Source: an uncultured bacterium (lineage in GTDB: Bacteria > Cyanobacteriota > Vampirovibrionia > Gastranaerophilales > Gastranaerophilaceae). Taken from it: a DNA stretch of 64,000 bases. The position numbers were made by a program, and so were the translations under genes. Shown here piece after piece: positions 9,570 through 17,917 of this stretch. Numbering within the stretch: position 1 is the stretch's first letter; each line of letters opens with the position of its first letter. Below the pieces are notes generated by a model, which searched no databases, had not been told where the DNA came from, and worked only from the letters and a program-made list of their open reading frames with translations. Where the stretch lies: the NCBI GenBank assembly GCA_900319365.1, contig ONOE01000003.1:35383-99382 (forward strand). Direction: 5' to 3'.

Positions 9570-9652
9570 ATTAATATCAAAGATATGAAAAACGAAAGTT
9601 TTTCATGTCTCCTCCCCAAGTCTGGTAGCCGTTTTATAACGGCTTTTTTTTA
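9570..9652 (+). ncRNA. Candidate small RNA with anti-Shine-Dalgarno linker
   Basis: A compact two-hairpin transcript is predicted. Hairpin 1 (9582-9609) is a 12-bp stem with one G-U pair and a GAAA tetraloop. A 17-nt single-stranded linker (9610-9626) begins TCCTCCCC, complementary to Shine-Dalgarno sequences. Hairpin 2 (9627-9644, AGCCGTT/AACGGCT) is followed by seven more T residues, a canonical intrinsic terminator. No open frame occupies the unit, and no upstream plus-strand gene exists for the terminator to serve. The arrangement recalls cyanobacterial Yfr1, where two stems flank an unpaired CU-rich motif, but I cannot show homology. The 5' end is a guess; AT-rich -10-like sequence lies at about 9565-9577. 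Confidence 0.6.
9627..9651 (+). terminator. Intrinsic terminator of the candidate sRNA
   Basis: A perfect 7-bp stem, AGCCGTT/AACGGCT, with loop TTAT is followed directly by a T-tract. It points along the plus strand. Confidence 0.8.
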
Positions 9653-9655
9653 TTA

Positions 9656-10240
9656 ATAGGGGTATGTCGGTATTGTGCCCGCATTCTTTTGGGTGCCATG
9701 CCGACAAAATGTTTGGTTAGGCGATTGCTCAGAATGGCAATTTTTGTAGCCCATCGCCTGTCCTGCGGACATTCTCCCCCCAAGGGGTGGAGGAAAATGA
9801 ATTTGTAAATCACTTATGAACTTATAAACCTATAAACTTATTTGTACAACAAGGCGATTCTTCGGCTTTCAGCCTCAGAATGACGGAATATTTAAAAGGC
9901 TAAAGCCTGACCTGTTATTTTTCGTTGGTGCGCCGGCAAGCGCACCCTACTACTTCCTTTCAGGCATTCTCCCCCCAAGGGGTGGAGGGAAATGAATTTG
10001 TAAATCACTTATGAACTTATAAACCTATAAACTTATTTGTACAACAAGGTGATTCTTCGGCTTTCAGCCTCAGAATGACGGAATATTTAAAAGGCTAAAG
10101 CCTGACTTTATTTTCCGTTGGTGTGCCGGCAAGCGCACCCTACTACTGCCTTTCAGGCATTCTCCCCCCAAGGGGTGGAGGAAAATGAATTTGTAAATCA
10201 CTTATGAACTTATAAACCTATAAACTTATAAACCTTTTTT
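9656..10240. repeat. Tandem array of a ~194-bp composite repeat
   Basis: Three copies start at 9770, 9965 and 10158 (periods 195 and 193). Each unit strings together the same modules: a C-rich/G-rich inverted pair (CCCCCCAAGGGGTGG), a phased run of ACTTATAAAC-like 10-mers, a palindromic arm with CGATTCTTCGG and CTCAGAATGAC, a CTAAAGCC stretch, and GGTGCGCCGGCAAGCGCACC. The third copy stops after the 10-mer run. The same modules recur singly in at least nine other gaps of this window. There is no open frame of note. It is not CRISPR: the units are long and mutually similar, with no unique spacers. Confidence 0.85.
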
Positions 10241-10337
10241 TATAGCGCTGTAGCTGCGCCGATTGCAGCTCTAAACAAAAATGTTTGACAAATTCAATAT
10301 AAAGAATTACCATATTCATAGTAAAGGAGCTTAAATT

Positions 10338-10502
10338 TTGATTACCAAAGAAGTAAACGATTGGATTAACAAGGTTGAAAAGGGCAATTATTCGTCATGG
10401 GATATTATGGAAGAATTTGCTCAATTCGCTAAACACCTGACTAAGCAGGAAATGGCACAAATTGCCGATAAATTGAAAAAATACGAGCTCTTTAAACATT
10501 AA
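10338..10502 (+). CDS. Small helical protein, 54 aa
   Basis: A short frame starts with TTG at 10338, preceded by AAAGGAG eight bases upstream, and ends TAA at 10500-10502. The product is charged and likely all-helical: it contains WINKVEKGNYSSWDIMEEF and ends KLKKYELFKH. Evidence for coding is the strong ribosome site, the lack of repeat modules inside, and codon use like that of neighbouring genes. The function is unknown. It sits between the repeat array and the DUF2971 gene, and the latter has its own promoter-like sequence. Confidence 0.65.
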   Translation: MITKEVNDWINKVEKGNYSSWDIMEEFAQFAKHLTKQEMAQIADKLKKYELFKH

Positions 10503-10514
10503 TCGTTTTTGCCG

Positions 10515-10543
10515 CTTAAAAAACATCAAATATATGTTATAAT
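10515..10543 (+). promoter_or_regulatory. Promoter with extended -10 before the DUF2971 gene
   Basis: TATAAT lies at 10538-10543 with TG one base before it (extended -10). TTAAAA lies about 16 bases upstream as a weak -35. The start codon follows about 30 bases later. Confidence 0.5.
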
Positions 10544-10574
10544 ATTAATGTATAGCTGAAAGGTCTTTTTTGGT

Positions 10575-11486
10575 ATGGCGTATTATGATGTTCTGCTCAG
10601 AAAAATTCCCAGAATAAAACACTTTTTGGATAATGATTCAAATTCCATAATTTATCATTATACAAAACCCGAAAAACTCTTGAATATTCTATGCGACAAT
10701 TCATTGAGGTTTTCAAATGTTTTGTACCTTAATGATAAAGAGGAGGTTGCGTATTCATATCGTTTGATTGTGCGCCTGATTGAAGAAAATCACGATTTAA
10801 ACAAAAATTTGTTTGACAAAATTGAAAGTCATTTCAAAAACAAATACAGGCATATTGTTGACGGAAACGGTGATTTGGTAAACAAGTTAGAATATTTTAC
10901 GACTTCTTTTTCATCTGACGGTGATAATTTAACGTTGTGGAATAATTACGCAAAAGGCAAGAATTACACGGGCTACAATATCGGCTTTGACAAAAAGAAA
11001 CTGGTTAATGACCTGTCAGAAAAAGGATTTTTGCCAATATACGGCTGCGTTGTTTATGACAGGAAAAAGCAAATTCAAATCATAAACGGCATCTTCAAAA
11101 AATGGAACAACAAGTTTGAAAAGGCTTCCAAAGCAAAAAAGAACAATAAAGTTAAATTATTCAACATAATGTTTGAGCTTATTGATATTTTAAATATCGT
11201 AAGTATATTTTTCAAAAACTCTCAATTTAAAGATGAAAAAGAGTATAGAATAGTTGTAGTCAATGCTTTTGGGGTTTCGGGTTCAAGACCTGCCAAAATA
11301 GTTGAGAAAAACGGACTTTTTGTTCCTTATATTGAATATGAATTTGACAAAGGCACGGTAAATTCAATCAACATCGGTCCGACGTTTAACGAATCAATAT
11401 TTTTCACAAGTACCAACAGAATGCTTTTGAATTTCGGTTATCAGGATATAGAAGTTCGCCGTTCAAAAATCCCGTTGAGGTATTAG
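10575..11486 (+). CDS. DUF2971 domain-containing protein
   Basis: This 303-aa cytoplasmic protein has the DUF2971 signature. The N-terminal stretch IIYHYTKPEKLLNIL near 24-38 is followed by a short sequence ending FSNVLYLNDKEEV, then TTSFSSDGDNLTLWNNYAKG and YNIGF, with FKDEKEYRIV late in the protein. DUF2971 proteins are scattered across bacteria, often near mobile or defence genes, and their biochemical activity is not established. It has its own promoter-like sequence and converges on engB with one base between the stop codons, so no terminator separates them. Confidence 0.85.
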   Translation: MAYYDVLLRKIPRIKHFLDNDSNSIIYHYTKPEKLLNILCDNSLRFSNVLYLNDKEEVAYSYRLIVRLIEENHDLNKNLFDKIESHFKNKYRHIVDGNGDLVNKLEYFTTSFSSDGDNLTLWNNYAKGKNYTGYNIGFDKKKLVNDLSEKGFLPIYGCVVYDRKKQIQIINGIFKKWNNKFEKASKAKKNNKVKLFNIMFELIDILNIVSIFFKNSQFKDEKEYRIVVVNAFGVSGSRPAKIVEKNGLFVPYIEYEFDKGTVNSINIGPTFNESIFFTSTNRMLLNFGYQDIEVRRSKIPLRY

Positions 11487-11487
11487 T

Positions 11488-12069
11488 TTACGGATTTTCG
11501 CCTGACAAAAAATCGATAATTTTTTCGTTATATCTTTTATCAACGGCGCTGAACGGGAAAATCTCTCCGCCAAATTCTTTTTTGACGTGTGCAACGGCTT
11601 GTGCGATTTTGTTATGAGATGAAATGTAATCAATTTTTGTGATTATTGTAATAATCGGCAAATTGTACGCCATTACCCATTCTCTCATTTGATAATCGTT
11701 TTTTTGAATTTCGTGCCTGCCGTCAATAAACTGCACAAGGTATTTAATCTGTTCTCTTTTTAAAAGGTATTCTTCAAGGTTCTTTTGCCAACGGTTTTGG
11801 ATTTCTGCGCTGACTTTTGCATAACCGTACCCCGGCAAATCGGCTATCATAAATTTATCGCTGAAATTGAAAAAATTTATAAGTCTTGTTTTCCCGGGAG
11901 TGTTTGAGGTTTTTGCAAGTTTTTTATTGTTTGCGATTGCGTTTATGAATGAAGATTTTCCGACATTTGACCTGCCAAGCAGCGGAAATTCCGGCAAAAC
12001 CGATTTCGGGCATTGGGATAACTTTTCCGCACTTATTAAAAATTTAGCCTGAAGAAAATTATTGCCCAT
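11488..12069 (-). CDS. engB: Ribosome-biogenesis GTP-binding protein EngB/YsxC
   Basis: EngB is a TrmE-Era-class GTPase needed for late assembly of the large ribosomal subunit. All G motifs are visible: G1 GRSNVGKSS, G3 DLPGYG, G4 TKID and G5 SAV. I start it at the ATG at 12069 (193 aa), which has AAGGA eight bases upstream. Another in-frame ATG at 12102 would overlap the upstream gene by 44 bp instead of 11 and adds a lysine-rich extension. It forms a tight two-gene unit with the 91-aa gene before it. Confidence 0.93.
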   Translation of the reverse strand: MGNNFLQAKFLISAEKLSQCPKSVLPEFPLLGRSNVGKSSFINAIANNKKLAKTSNTPGKTRLINFFNFSDKFMIADLPGYGYAKVSAEIQNRWQKNLEEYLLKREQIKYLVQFIDGRHEIQKNDYQMREWVMAYNLPIITIITKIDYISSHNKIAQAVAHVKKEFGGEIFPFSAVDKRYNEKIIDFLSGENP

Positions 12070-12334
12070 GGTTGCCGTCCTTAATTCTTTCTTTTTGTTC
12101 AAGCAGTTTCTTTTTATATAAAACCGTCTGGAACAGGTTGTACATCTTTTGGTTATTTACAAGTGTTATTTGGGTTTTGCCGTGTACAAAATCAATATTA
12201 AATGATTTTTCTTTGCTGAAAATGTTGCCCGAATCAATATTGACAATTTGGAACAAACCGTTAGTCAGTATGCTCAACGGCTCTTTTAAAAATATTTCAA
12301 AAGTTCTGCGTATGTCAAATTTTTTCTTTTTCAT
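12059..12334 (-). CDS. Hypothetical protein, 91 aa
   Basis: I do not recognise this protein. It is basic and soluble, opens MKKKKFDIRRTFEIF and ends in a charged helix. No signal peptide or transmembrane segment is present. It overlaps engB by 11 bp on the same strand, which argues for translational coupling to that GTPase. Confidence 0.7.
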   Translation of the reverse strand: MKKKKFDIRRTFEIFLKEPLSILTNGLFQIVNIDSGNIFSKEKSFNIDFVHGKTQITLVNNQKMYNLFQTVLYKKKLLEQKERIKDGNHGQ

Positions 12335-12358
12335 TTTCTTTTAAGTGCTTTCTAAATC

Positions 12359-12408
12359 AAAAAGGTTGGAATGTATTATTAATATTTAATCACAATTCCA
12401 ACCTTTTT
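12359..12408 (-). terminator. Bidirectional terminator after the 600-aa TPR gene
   Basis: A 14-bp perfect stem, AAAAAGGTTGGAAT with its complement, flanked by A and T tracts, has a 22-nt AT-rich loop. It lies 30 bp beyond the stop of the minus-strand TPR gene and upstream of the 91-aa gene. Confidence 0.8.
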
Positions 12409-12438
12409 AGAATATTTTATTTAATTTTATTACTTAAA

Positions 12439-14241
12439 TTACATTTGTTTTGAGAATACATCAATTCTTTGCTGAACGGCAGCTTTATCTGATGCATTCG
12501 GTGCAAGTGCGAGATATTGTTTATAATATTTTACTGCACCTTCGTAGTTCTTTTCTGCTTCGTAAGCTTGAGCTTTGAGTTTTGCAATTGACGGAGCATT
12601 GTGATAGAAGTCGATTGCCCTGTTGCAATACTCAATTGTTGAAGCATAATTGCCTTCTTTGTATTGTCTTAAAGCGATTTCGAAGAACTCGTTAGATTTC
12701 ATTTCGCATAAATCAATGTAGTGAATACCGTTTAATGCAATTCTGTTATCAGGATCAGACATCAAAACTTTTTGCAAAGCTTTTCTTGCCGTTCTGAATT
12801 GTTTATGCTGAACAAGAATTTCTGATAAATAAAGTTCATCATCAATACTGTTTGCAAAATTGATAGCGTTTTCGAATGTATAAACAGCATCAGCTTCTCT
12901 GCCTAATGATAAGTAAGCTTCGCCTTTGATAACCGTATCCATCAAGCTGTTTGATGCGGATTGAACAATGTAGTTCAGGTTATCTTCGGTCAATTCAAGC
13001 TGGTGAGTTAACTTGCCCAATTTGATTTTTGCAAGGTGAAGTTTCAAATCGTTGGGTGTCTTTTGAATAGCTTCATTTACATAGTCATAAGCAAGATAAA
13101 CATCTTTGTTTGTAGTGAAATCTCTTGAATCTGCGGTATCTTTAGCCATTTCGTAATAAGTATTTGCCAAACCGATAATTGCCGCATTGTTAAATGTTTT
13201 ATCACCGAGCAATCTTGAATAATATTCAAGTGCCTGTTGGTATTTCTTTGTTTCCAAAGACATATTGGCAACTCTGTAGATTCCTTCTTTATAACTCGGG
13301 TTCAAAATAATAGCTGTTTTTAATTCTTCCATTGCAAATTCGTGATCGGCCCTTCTTTCATAGACCCCTGCAAGGTTTACATAAGGTCTGAAGTTTTCGG
13401 GTTTTACGTATTTTGCTTTTTTGAATGAATTGATTGCAGCCGCCTGGTTGCCTTGTTTCAAGTATAACTCACCCTGCAAGTTCCACCCGGGTGATGATTG
13501 CGGGTTGATGTGGAGTGAGTGGTTTAACCATGTTAAAGCTTTTGTATAATCGCCTCTGCGTGATTCAACCTGTCCCATGTGATACATTGATGTAGCATTG
13601 TGGGAATTGCATTTGATTGATTGCAGATAATATTTTTCGGCTTGATCCAAATCGTTGTCAAGCATTGCGATATTACCTAAGTTGTCGTAAGCAGGAGCGA
13701 ATTGGGGGTTAATTTTTAATGCTACTTTGAATAAATCCTGCGCATCTTTTTTGTTGCCGAGTTTCAAAGTCGCAACGCCCATCGCATTGTAGGCTTGATA
13801 GTATGTGCTATCCAAATCTACGGCTTTTACAAATTCCTGAATAGCTGCATTGGACAAGTTTGTAATATTTTTAATATATTCAACGTCGGATGATGTTTCT
13901 CTCATCAAATATACCAAACCTTGCGCATAGTGTAATTGCGGGTTGTTGGGATATTTGGCAAGTAATTTATCTAATTCGGATTGTGCCGGAGCCAATTTCC
14001 ATTGCTTGGCAAATGACATCAATTGCAGAGCTTTTGCTTCCAAATCGTTCGGATTTTTCTGTAAAATTTCTTTCAATTTTGCATCAGCTTCAGCATAATT
14101 CGTATATTCAATCATTCTGCTTATATCTACATAATTTTTTGAAATTTGAACTTTCATAGGTGCTGCGGAAAATGACTGAGGTGCACAAAGGATACATGAA
14201 GTCAAAATCATTGATGTAACTAATAATTTTTTACAATTCAT
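12439..14241 (-). CDS. Exported TPR-repeat protein, 600 aa
   Basis: A signal peptide ends near residue 26 (CAPQSFSAAP). After it come roughly a dozen tetratricopeptide repeats, readable as AYDNLGNIAMLDNDLDQAEKYY-type units with conserved Gly, Ala, Tyr and Pro positions. TPR solenoids are protein-interaction scaffolds, so this is likely a periplasmic or envelope assembly factor, but the partner is unknown. It is a single-gene unit: GGAG precedes the start, a strong terminator follows the stop, and the Xer gene diverges upstream. Confidence 0.85.
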   Translation of the reverse strand: MNCKKLLVTSMILTSCILCAPQSFSAAPMKVQISKNYVDISRMIEYTNYAEADAKLKEILQKNPNDLEAKALQLMSFAKQWKLAPAQSELDKLLAKYPNNPQLHYAQGLVYLMRETSSDVEYIKNITNLSNAAIQEFVKAVDLDSTYYQAYNAMGVATLKLGNKKDAQDLFKVALKINPQFAPAYDNLGNIAMLDNDLDQAEKYYLQSIKCNSHNATSMYHMGQVESRRGDYTKALTWLNHSLHINPQSSPGWNLQGELYLKQGNQAAAINSFKKAKYVKPENFRPYVNLAGVYERRADHEFAMEELKTAIILNPSYKEGIYRVANMSLETKKYQQALEYYSRLLGDKTFNNAAIIGLANTYYEMAKDTADSRDFTTNKDVYLAYDYVNEAIQKTPNDLKLHLAKIKLGKLTHQLELTEDNLNYIVQSASNSLMDTVIKGEAYLSLGREADAVYTFENAINFANSIDDELYLSEILVQHKQFRTARKALQKVLMSDPDNRIALNGIHYIDLCEMKSNEFFEIALRQYKEGNYASTIEYCNRAIDFYHNAPSIAKLKAQAYEAEKNYEGAVKYYKQYLALAPNASDKAAVQQRIDVFSKQM

Positions 14242-14293
14242 TATTTTCTCCTACCTTACAGCTTAATATATTCTAAATCTTATAAAAATATTG

Positions 14294-14299
14294 TATAAT
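14294..14299 (+). promoter_or_regulatory. -10 box for the Xer recombinase gene
   Basis: TATAAT at 14294-14299 is 31 bases before the ATG at 14331. The -35 region is AT-rich without a clear TTGACA. The site lies in the 89-bp gap shared with the divergent TPR gene. Confidence 0.45.
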
Positions 14300-14330
14300 A
14301 GTTAGGTAAAAAAAGCAATAGAGTTAAAAT

Positions 14331-15245
14331 ATGGTAATAAATAGTATTTCAAAACAAGATTTAGAAGATTTTAAAGCGTACATTTTGGTAGAAAAAAACT
14401 TCTCGCAGCATACGGCAAAAGCCTACTGCTCAGACATTTTGAGCTATATTATCTGGCTCGGAGATGAGGGGTGCGAAGATGCGGGATTTGATAAAATAAG
14501 GGAGTATTTGCACTTTATTCAAAAATACAACTACAAAAAAACGACAGTAGCTCGAAAGATAGCATCCATAAGGACTTTTTACAAATATCTTTTCCGAGAA
14601 AAGAAAATTGACTCAAATCCTGCTCAAAATATAATTTCCCCCAAACGACCCAAATCTTTGCCAAAATTCCTCTCAAAAGAGGAGGTCGAAGAAATTTTAA
14701 ATAACGTAAATATTTCAACTCCCGCAGGTTATAGAAACAGAGCAATATTAGAGCTCCTCTGGGCAAGCGGAATGAGGGTTTCAGAGTTAAGCAACCTGAA
14801 TTTCGGAGATTTAAACCTTGAAAATAACGAAATTACGGTATTCGGTAAAGGCGCAAAAGAAAGAATTATCCTCATTACGGATCGTGCAAAAAATTATCTT
14901 GAAAAATACATAAATTATGCAAGACCGCTTGTTGCAAAGGGCTACACCCTGCCGCCCATAAACGATACAACACCCGTTTTTATTAATAAAACGGGCTACA
15001 GGCTGCAAACACGTATGATTAGAAACGTCATAAACGATACGGTCGAAAAAATCGAATTACCTAAAAAGGTTACGCCGCACATGTTTCGCCACAGTTTCGC
15101 AACGTATTTGATTGAAAACGGAGCTGATTTAAGGGTTGTACAGGAACTTCTCGGACACGCAAGCATTTCAAACACCCAGATTTATACCCATATATCAATG
15201 CAGCACATGAAAGAAGTTTACAATCAAACTCACCCCAGAGCATAA
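14331..15245 (+). CDS. Tyrosine recombinase XerC/XerD
   Basis: This 304-aa protein is a core-type tyrosine site-specific recombinase of the Xer group, which resolves chromosome dimers at dif with FtsK. An N-terminal SAM-like DNA-binding domain covers about residues 8-95. The catalytic domain shows Arg in SGMRVSEL, Lys in GKGAKER, HxxR in HMFRHSFAT, His in LLGHASIS, and the nucleophile Tyr in TQIYTH. The complete catalytic set and usual length favour a housekeeping Xer over a phage integrase. Sequence alone does not distinguish XerC from XerD, and no dif-like site or second Xer was found. Confidence 0.9.
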   Translation: MVINSISKQDLEDFKAYILVEKNFSQHTAKAYCSDILSYIIWLGDEGCEDAGFDKIREYLHFIQKYNYKKTTVARKIASIRTFYKYLFREKKIDSNPAQNIISPKRPKSLPKFLSKEEVEEILNNVNISTPAGYRNRAILELLWASGMRVSELSNLNFGDLNLENNEITVFGKGAKERIILITDRAKNYLEKYINYARPLVAKGYTLPPINDTTPVFINKTGYRLQTRMIRNVINDTVEKIELPKKVTPHMFRHSFATYLIENGADLRVVQELLGHASISNTQIYTHISMQHMKEVYNQTHPRA

Positions 15246-15275
15246 GTTTGTTAAGATTTTGTAATATATATGCCA

Positions 15276-15352
15276 TCATTTTGAGCGTAAGCGAAAGATT
15301 GCCTGATGTGTGCATGAAAAGGCGATTCTTCAGACTTCGTCCTCAGAATGAC
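15276..15352. repeat. Dispersed palindromic element, two arms
   Basis: A left arm ending AGCGAAAGATTGCC and a right arm GGCGATTCTTC...CTCAGAATGAC lie in inverted orientation around GATGTGTGCATGA. The same composite occurs at 36.5, 37.8 and 52.5 kb. It sits between the Xer gene and the 122-aa gene, which converge. Confidence 0.75.
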
Positions 15353-15387
15353 TACAGTAGTACTGCTCTTGAGGCTGTAAAAATTTA

Positions 15388-15756
15388 TTAATTAACCAAG
15401 TCTGACGTTTCGTTAAACATAAGCATATTAAAATCGGAAACCGTCATATTCGGATTACGTTTCATAAATTTTTTCGCATCAAATTTCGATAAAAATTTAT
15501 CCAATTTTTGAATAACTTTCGGTTCATTTTCGTGTTCGGATTTGAGTTTTGCTATATATTCTTTTGTCAGATACTCAACCTGTTCTTGTGTTAATTCGGG
15601 CAACGGCGCAAGGCTTACCTCATCATTATCTTCATCTTCAAGGTATTTTTTCTCTTTGTCCTGCTGCTGCTGTTGGCGTTGTTTATGTTCCTGCCCCGTT
15701 GATACGGCGGATTCAATTCTTTGACCAAAAGGATTGTTGTTTACGTAATTGAACAT
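15388..15756 (-). CDS. Hypothetical acidic protein, 122 aa
   Basis: I do not recognise this protein. The N-terminus MFNYVNNNPFGQR carries a Pro-Phe-Gly element similar to the Phe-Gly motif of other orphans here. A glutamine run and an acidic linker (EDEDNDEVS) follow, then a predicted helical C-terminal half from about residue 55. AAAGG lies eight bases before the ATG. No signal peptide is visible. Confidence 0.7.
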   Translation of the reverse strand: MFNYVNNNPFGQRIESAVSTGQEHKQRQQQQQDKEKKYLEDEDNDEVSLAPLPELTQEQVEYLTKEYIAKLKSEHENEPKVIQKLDKFLSKFDAKKFMKRNPNMTVSDFNMLMFNETSDLVN

Positions 15757-15776
15757 ATTTTGAACCTTTCAACTAA

Positions 15777-15807
15777 AAAGTACCGATATTATTTATATCG
15801 GTACTTT
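15777..15807 (-). terminator. Terminator after the 15841-17514 cluster
   Basis: A 13-bp perfect stem, AAAGTACCGATAT with its complement, and a 5-nt loop. On the minus strand it follows the endonuclease IV-like gene. The reverse-strand T-tract is short but present. Confidence 0.75.
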
Positions 15808-15840
15808 ATCAATTTTTCTTTAAAAATGCAACAATTATGG

Positions 15841-16680
15841 CTACAGGCTCATATAATAATCTTTTAAAATTTTGGTATCGGTTTCAATATTCGGGCTTTC
15901 GCACACAAGCGCACCTTTAACATTGAAATCTTTGAACGCTTTGAGCAGGTCTTTGTAATTCATATCAGACTCTTGCAAAATAAGATGTCTTTTTTCTCCT
16001 TTGGCGCCGTATTCAATTCCTGCAAGATGTGCATGGAAATTATCAAGCGCTCTTTGCCCGAGTTCTTTTCCTATTCGCTCAAATATATTGCAAAACTCGT
16101 CATAAGTGTTATATTCGCCGTTTGTTCTGGCATGAATATGTGAAAAATCCACGCAAGGCAAAACATTATCAAACTCTTTTGACAGTCTGATAATTTCTTC
16201 ATAATCTCCCCATTGGGTTGCTTTGCCCGTTGTTTCGGGTCTTATCCAAACATCAATATTTTCTTTTTTGAGAATGTCTGTAATTCGTTCCATTTGGATT
16301 TTTACCTGATTAAATACGGTTTCTTTGTCTTTCCCCATATAGAATGCTGCGTGAAATGTTATGCTATATCCGCCGAAATCGTTTGCAGCCTGCGCTGTTT
16401 CGACTATTCTTTGCACGCTTGCATCAACTTTTTCTTCTTCCTTTGAATTTAAATTGATATAAAAAGGTCCGTGGCTTGTCAGTAAAAAATTCTTTTCTTT
16501 AGAAATTTCTTTTAAAAATTTGCGGGTATCGTCGTTCATACGAACGCCATGGACAAACTCGACTTCTAATCCGTCAAGCCCCATTTCTTTTAATATTTCA
16601 AAGGCTTTAGGGTAGCCTCCTTTGCCTGTCGATAGAGGCATTCCTGCCGTTAAAAAGTTTAATTTATCGGGTTTTATCAT
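15841..16680 (-). CDS. Endonuclease IV-like TIM-barrel protein
   Basis: This 279-aa protein belongs to the AP-endonuclease family 2/sugar isomerase TIM-barrel superfamily. The zinc-ligand pattern looks like endonuclease IV: His in SHGPFY, His in FHAAFY, Glu in RPETTG, Asp and His in VDFSH, His in HAHLAG, His in EKRHL and Glu in CESP. The short loops and the IEYGAKGEKRH segment resemble the archaeal type. Endo IV cuts DNA 5' to abasic sites. A sugar-phosphate isomerase is the alternative. The gene starts within the stop codon of the preceding gene (4-bp overlap). Confidence 0.75.
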   Translation of the reverse strand: MIKPDKLNFLTAGMPLSTGKGGYPKAFEILKEMGLDGLEVEFVHGVRMNDDTRKFLKEISKEKNFLLTSHGPFYINLNSKEEEKVDASVQRIVETAQAANDFGGYSITFHAAFYMGKDKETVFNQVKIQMERITDILKKENIDVWIRPETTGKATQWGDYEEIIRLSKEFDNVLPCVDFSHIHARTNGEYNTYDEFCNIFERIGKELGQRALDNFHAHLAGIEYGAKGEKRHLILQESDMNYKDLLKAFKDFNVKGALVCESPNIETDTKILKDYYMSL

Positions 16681-17090
16681 ACTTTCACCTTCATCAATTC
16701 TTCTAAAATATCACAAGCATCAGATACAAATTTTGAGCAATGTTTTTTTCTTTCGCTTCCGCTGTAGCCTGCTGAAAGTATTCTGCAGCAGGTTACTTTG
16801 TTTCGGTTTTTAAATTCTTCTACAAATTCCGAGGCTTTTTCTCTTGCGGATATGTTGTTGCCGAATTTGTTTCCTCTGCCAAAAAGATACCCCAGTATAA
16901 GCTGTGAGCCCGTAATGGCCCCGCAAGTGCAGCCTGACGACATCCCCGCAGAAAAAGTCGTCGAGCACGGAAGTAATTCTTCAGGGCAAATCCCTAAATC
17001 AATGCATGCTTTTACTATACACTCGGAACACGAATATCCGTGCATAAAGTAATCCAAAGCTTTTTCTTTTAAACTGATTGTATCTGACAT
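16677..17090 (-). CDS. C_GCAxxG_C_C family protein
   Basis: This 137-aa protein matches the Cys-rich C_GCAxxG_C_C family found mostly in anaerobes. It shows Cys pairs in GYSCSEC, the core CTCGAITGSQLILGY near 55-69, and Cys-Cys in VTCCRIL near 102-103. Such proteins are thought to be redox or metal-binding, but their role is not established. Seven or more cysteines and no signal peptide point to a cytoplasmic protein. Its ATGA overlap with the endonuclease IV-like gene suggests coupled translation. Confidence 0.8.
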   Translation of the reverse strand: MSDTISLKEKALDYFMHGYSCSECIVKACIDLGICPEELLPCSTTFSAGMSSGCTCGAITGSQLILGYLFGRGNKFGNNISAREKASEFVEEFKNRNKVTCCRILSAGYSGSERKKHCSKFVSDACDILEELMKVKV

Positions 17091-17103
17091 TTTATCCTCT
17101 TAT

Positions 17104-17514
17104 TTAATTTTTTACATAAAATTGGCTTGAAGTCAAAAGTCTGGTCGGCTCATCTTTTGAATATACCCTCATTTGATAAGCTCCCGTGGCATTCATTACG
17201 ATATAGCTCGTATAATAATAAACCTGTTCATCTCTGACTTTTACCTGCTTGCCCCAAACAAGTTCGTAGCCGAGCCTGTCTTGATCGCCAAGTTTAAAAA
17301 CCTGAATAAGCAGTCTTTTTGTTTTTACGGTTTTTGGGGTGGTAACAAGGTAATAAATTCTTTCGCCGGGTTTGAAAATGTTTGTGTTGGAGTCAGAATT
17401 TATGGTTTCTTCTGTAATCGGGTGCTTGTTAAAAAGAATGTAAGATTCCTGCGTGCAAGCCGTTAAGCATACCGTTATGCAAATAAAAATTAAAAATAAA
17501 AAGATTTTTTTCAT
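17104..17514 (-). CDS. Small lipoprotein, 136 aa
   Basis: The N-terminus is a lipoprotein signal: two lysines, a hydrophobic core and lipobox LTAC with Cys20. The mature part is about 117 residues, beta-rich and without recognisable domains. It contains FKPGERIYYLVTTPK, which resembles small beta-sandwich envelope proteins, but no family can be assigned. It is the first gene of the three-gene minus-strand unit, 13 bp before the Cys-motif gene. Confidence 0.75.
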   Translation of the reverse strand: MKKIFLFLIFICITVCLTACTQESYILFNKHPITEETINSDSNTNIFKPGERIYYLVTTPKTVKTKRLLIQVFKLGDQDRLGYELVWGKQVKVRDEQVYYYTSYIVMNATGAYQMRVYSKDEPTRLLTSSQFYVKN

Positions 17515-17629
17515 AACTCACCAATGTTTTACAACATTTTTATTTATACCATAATAATATATGCATTGCAGCAGTTGTTTATTTAAATCTCTTTAAATTT
17601 GCCAGACAAAATGAAACGTCAGAATTTAG

Positions 17630-17915
17630 GTTAGTACCCCCAAACAATAAATTTTCGTGTCAGGCTAAAGCCTTACCTACATTCTCTACGGAATTTATGC
17701 GATTTGTAAGGCGATTCTTTGCTACGCTCAGAATGACCATAAATTTCGTTTATATACTTTTATCCTTTATCGGTGCGCCGGCAAGTGCACACTACTTACT
17801 ATCCTCTCCCGCAAGGGGCGAGGGACAAAAATTCTGAAATCTCTTAGTGCCCCAGTGCCTTAGTATCCTATTATCTTTTAATAAATAGACTTATCCACTT
17901 ATAGACCTATAGACC
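17630..17915. repeat. Mosaic of dispersed repeat modules
   Basis: This gap between two minus-strand genes holds a CTAAAGCC module, a palindromic arm (GGCGATTCTTTG...CTCAGAATGAC, about 17708-17742), GGTGCGCCGGCAAGTGCAC (about 17764), a CTCTCCCGCAAGGGGCGAGGG inverted pair and a run of ACTTATAGAC-like 10-mers. No gene is seen. Confidence 0.75.
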
Positions 17916-17917
17916 TT

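Noticed and set aside
9770-10240. CRISPR array
   Set aside because: The units are about 194 bp and nearly identical throughout; there are no short repeats separated by unique spacers and no cas genes.
14331-15245. Prophage or integrative element around the Xer gene
   Set aside because: No phage genes, attachment repeats or tRNA nearby; the enzyme has housekeeping Xer features.
16213-16446. Plus-strand 77-aa frame opposite the endonuclease IV-like gene
   Set aside because: It is antisense to a clear gene and shows only the mirror image of its codon pattern.
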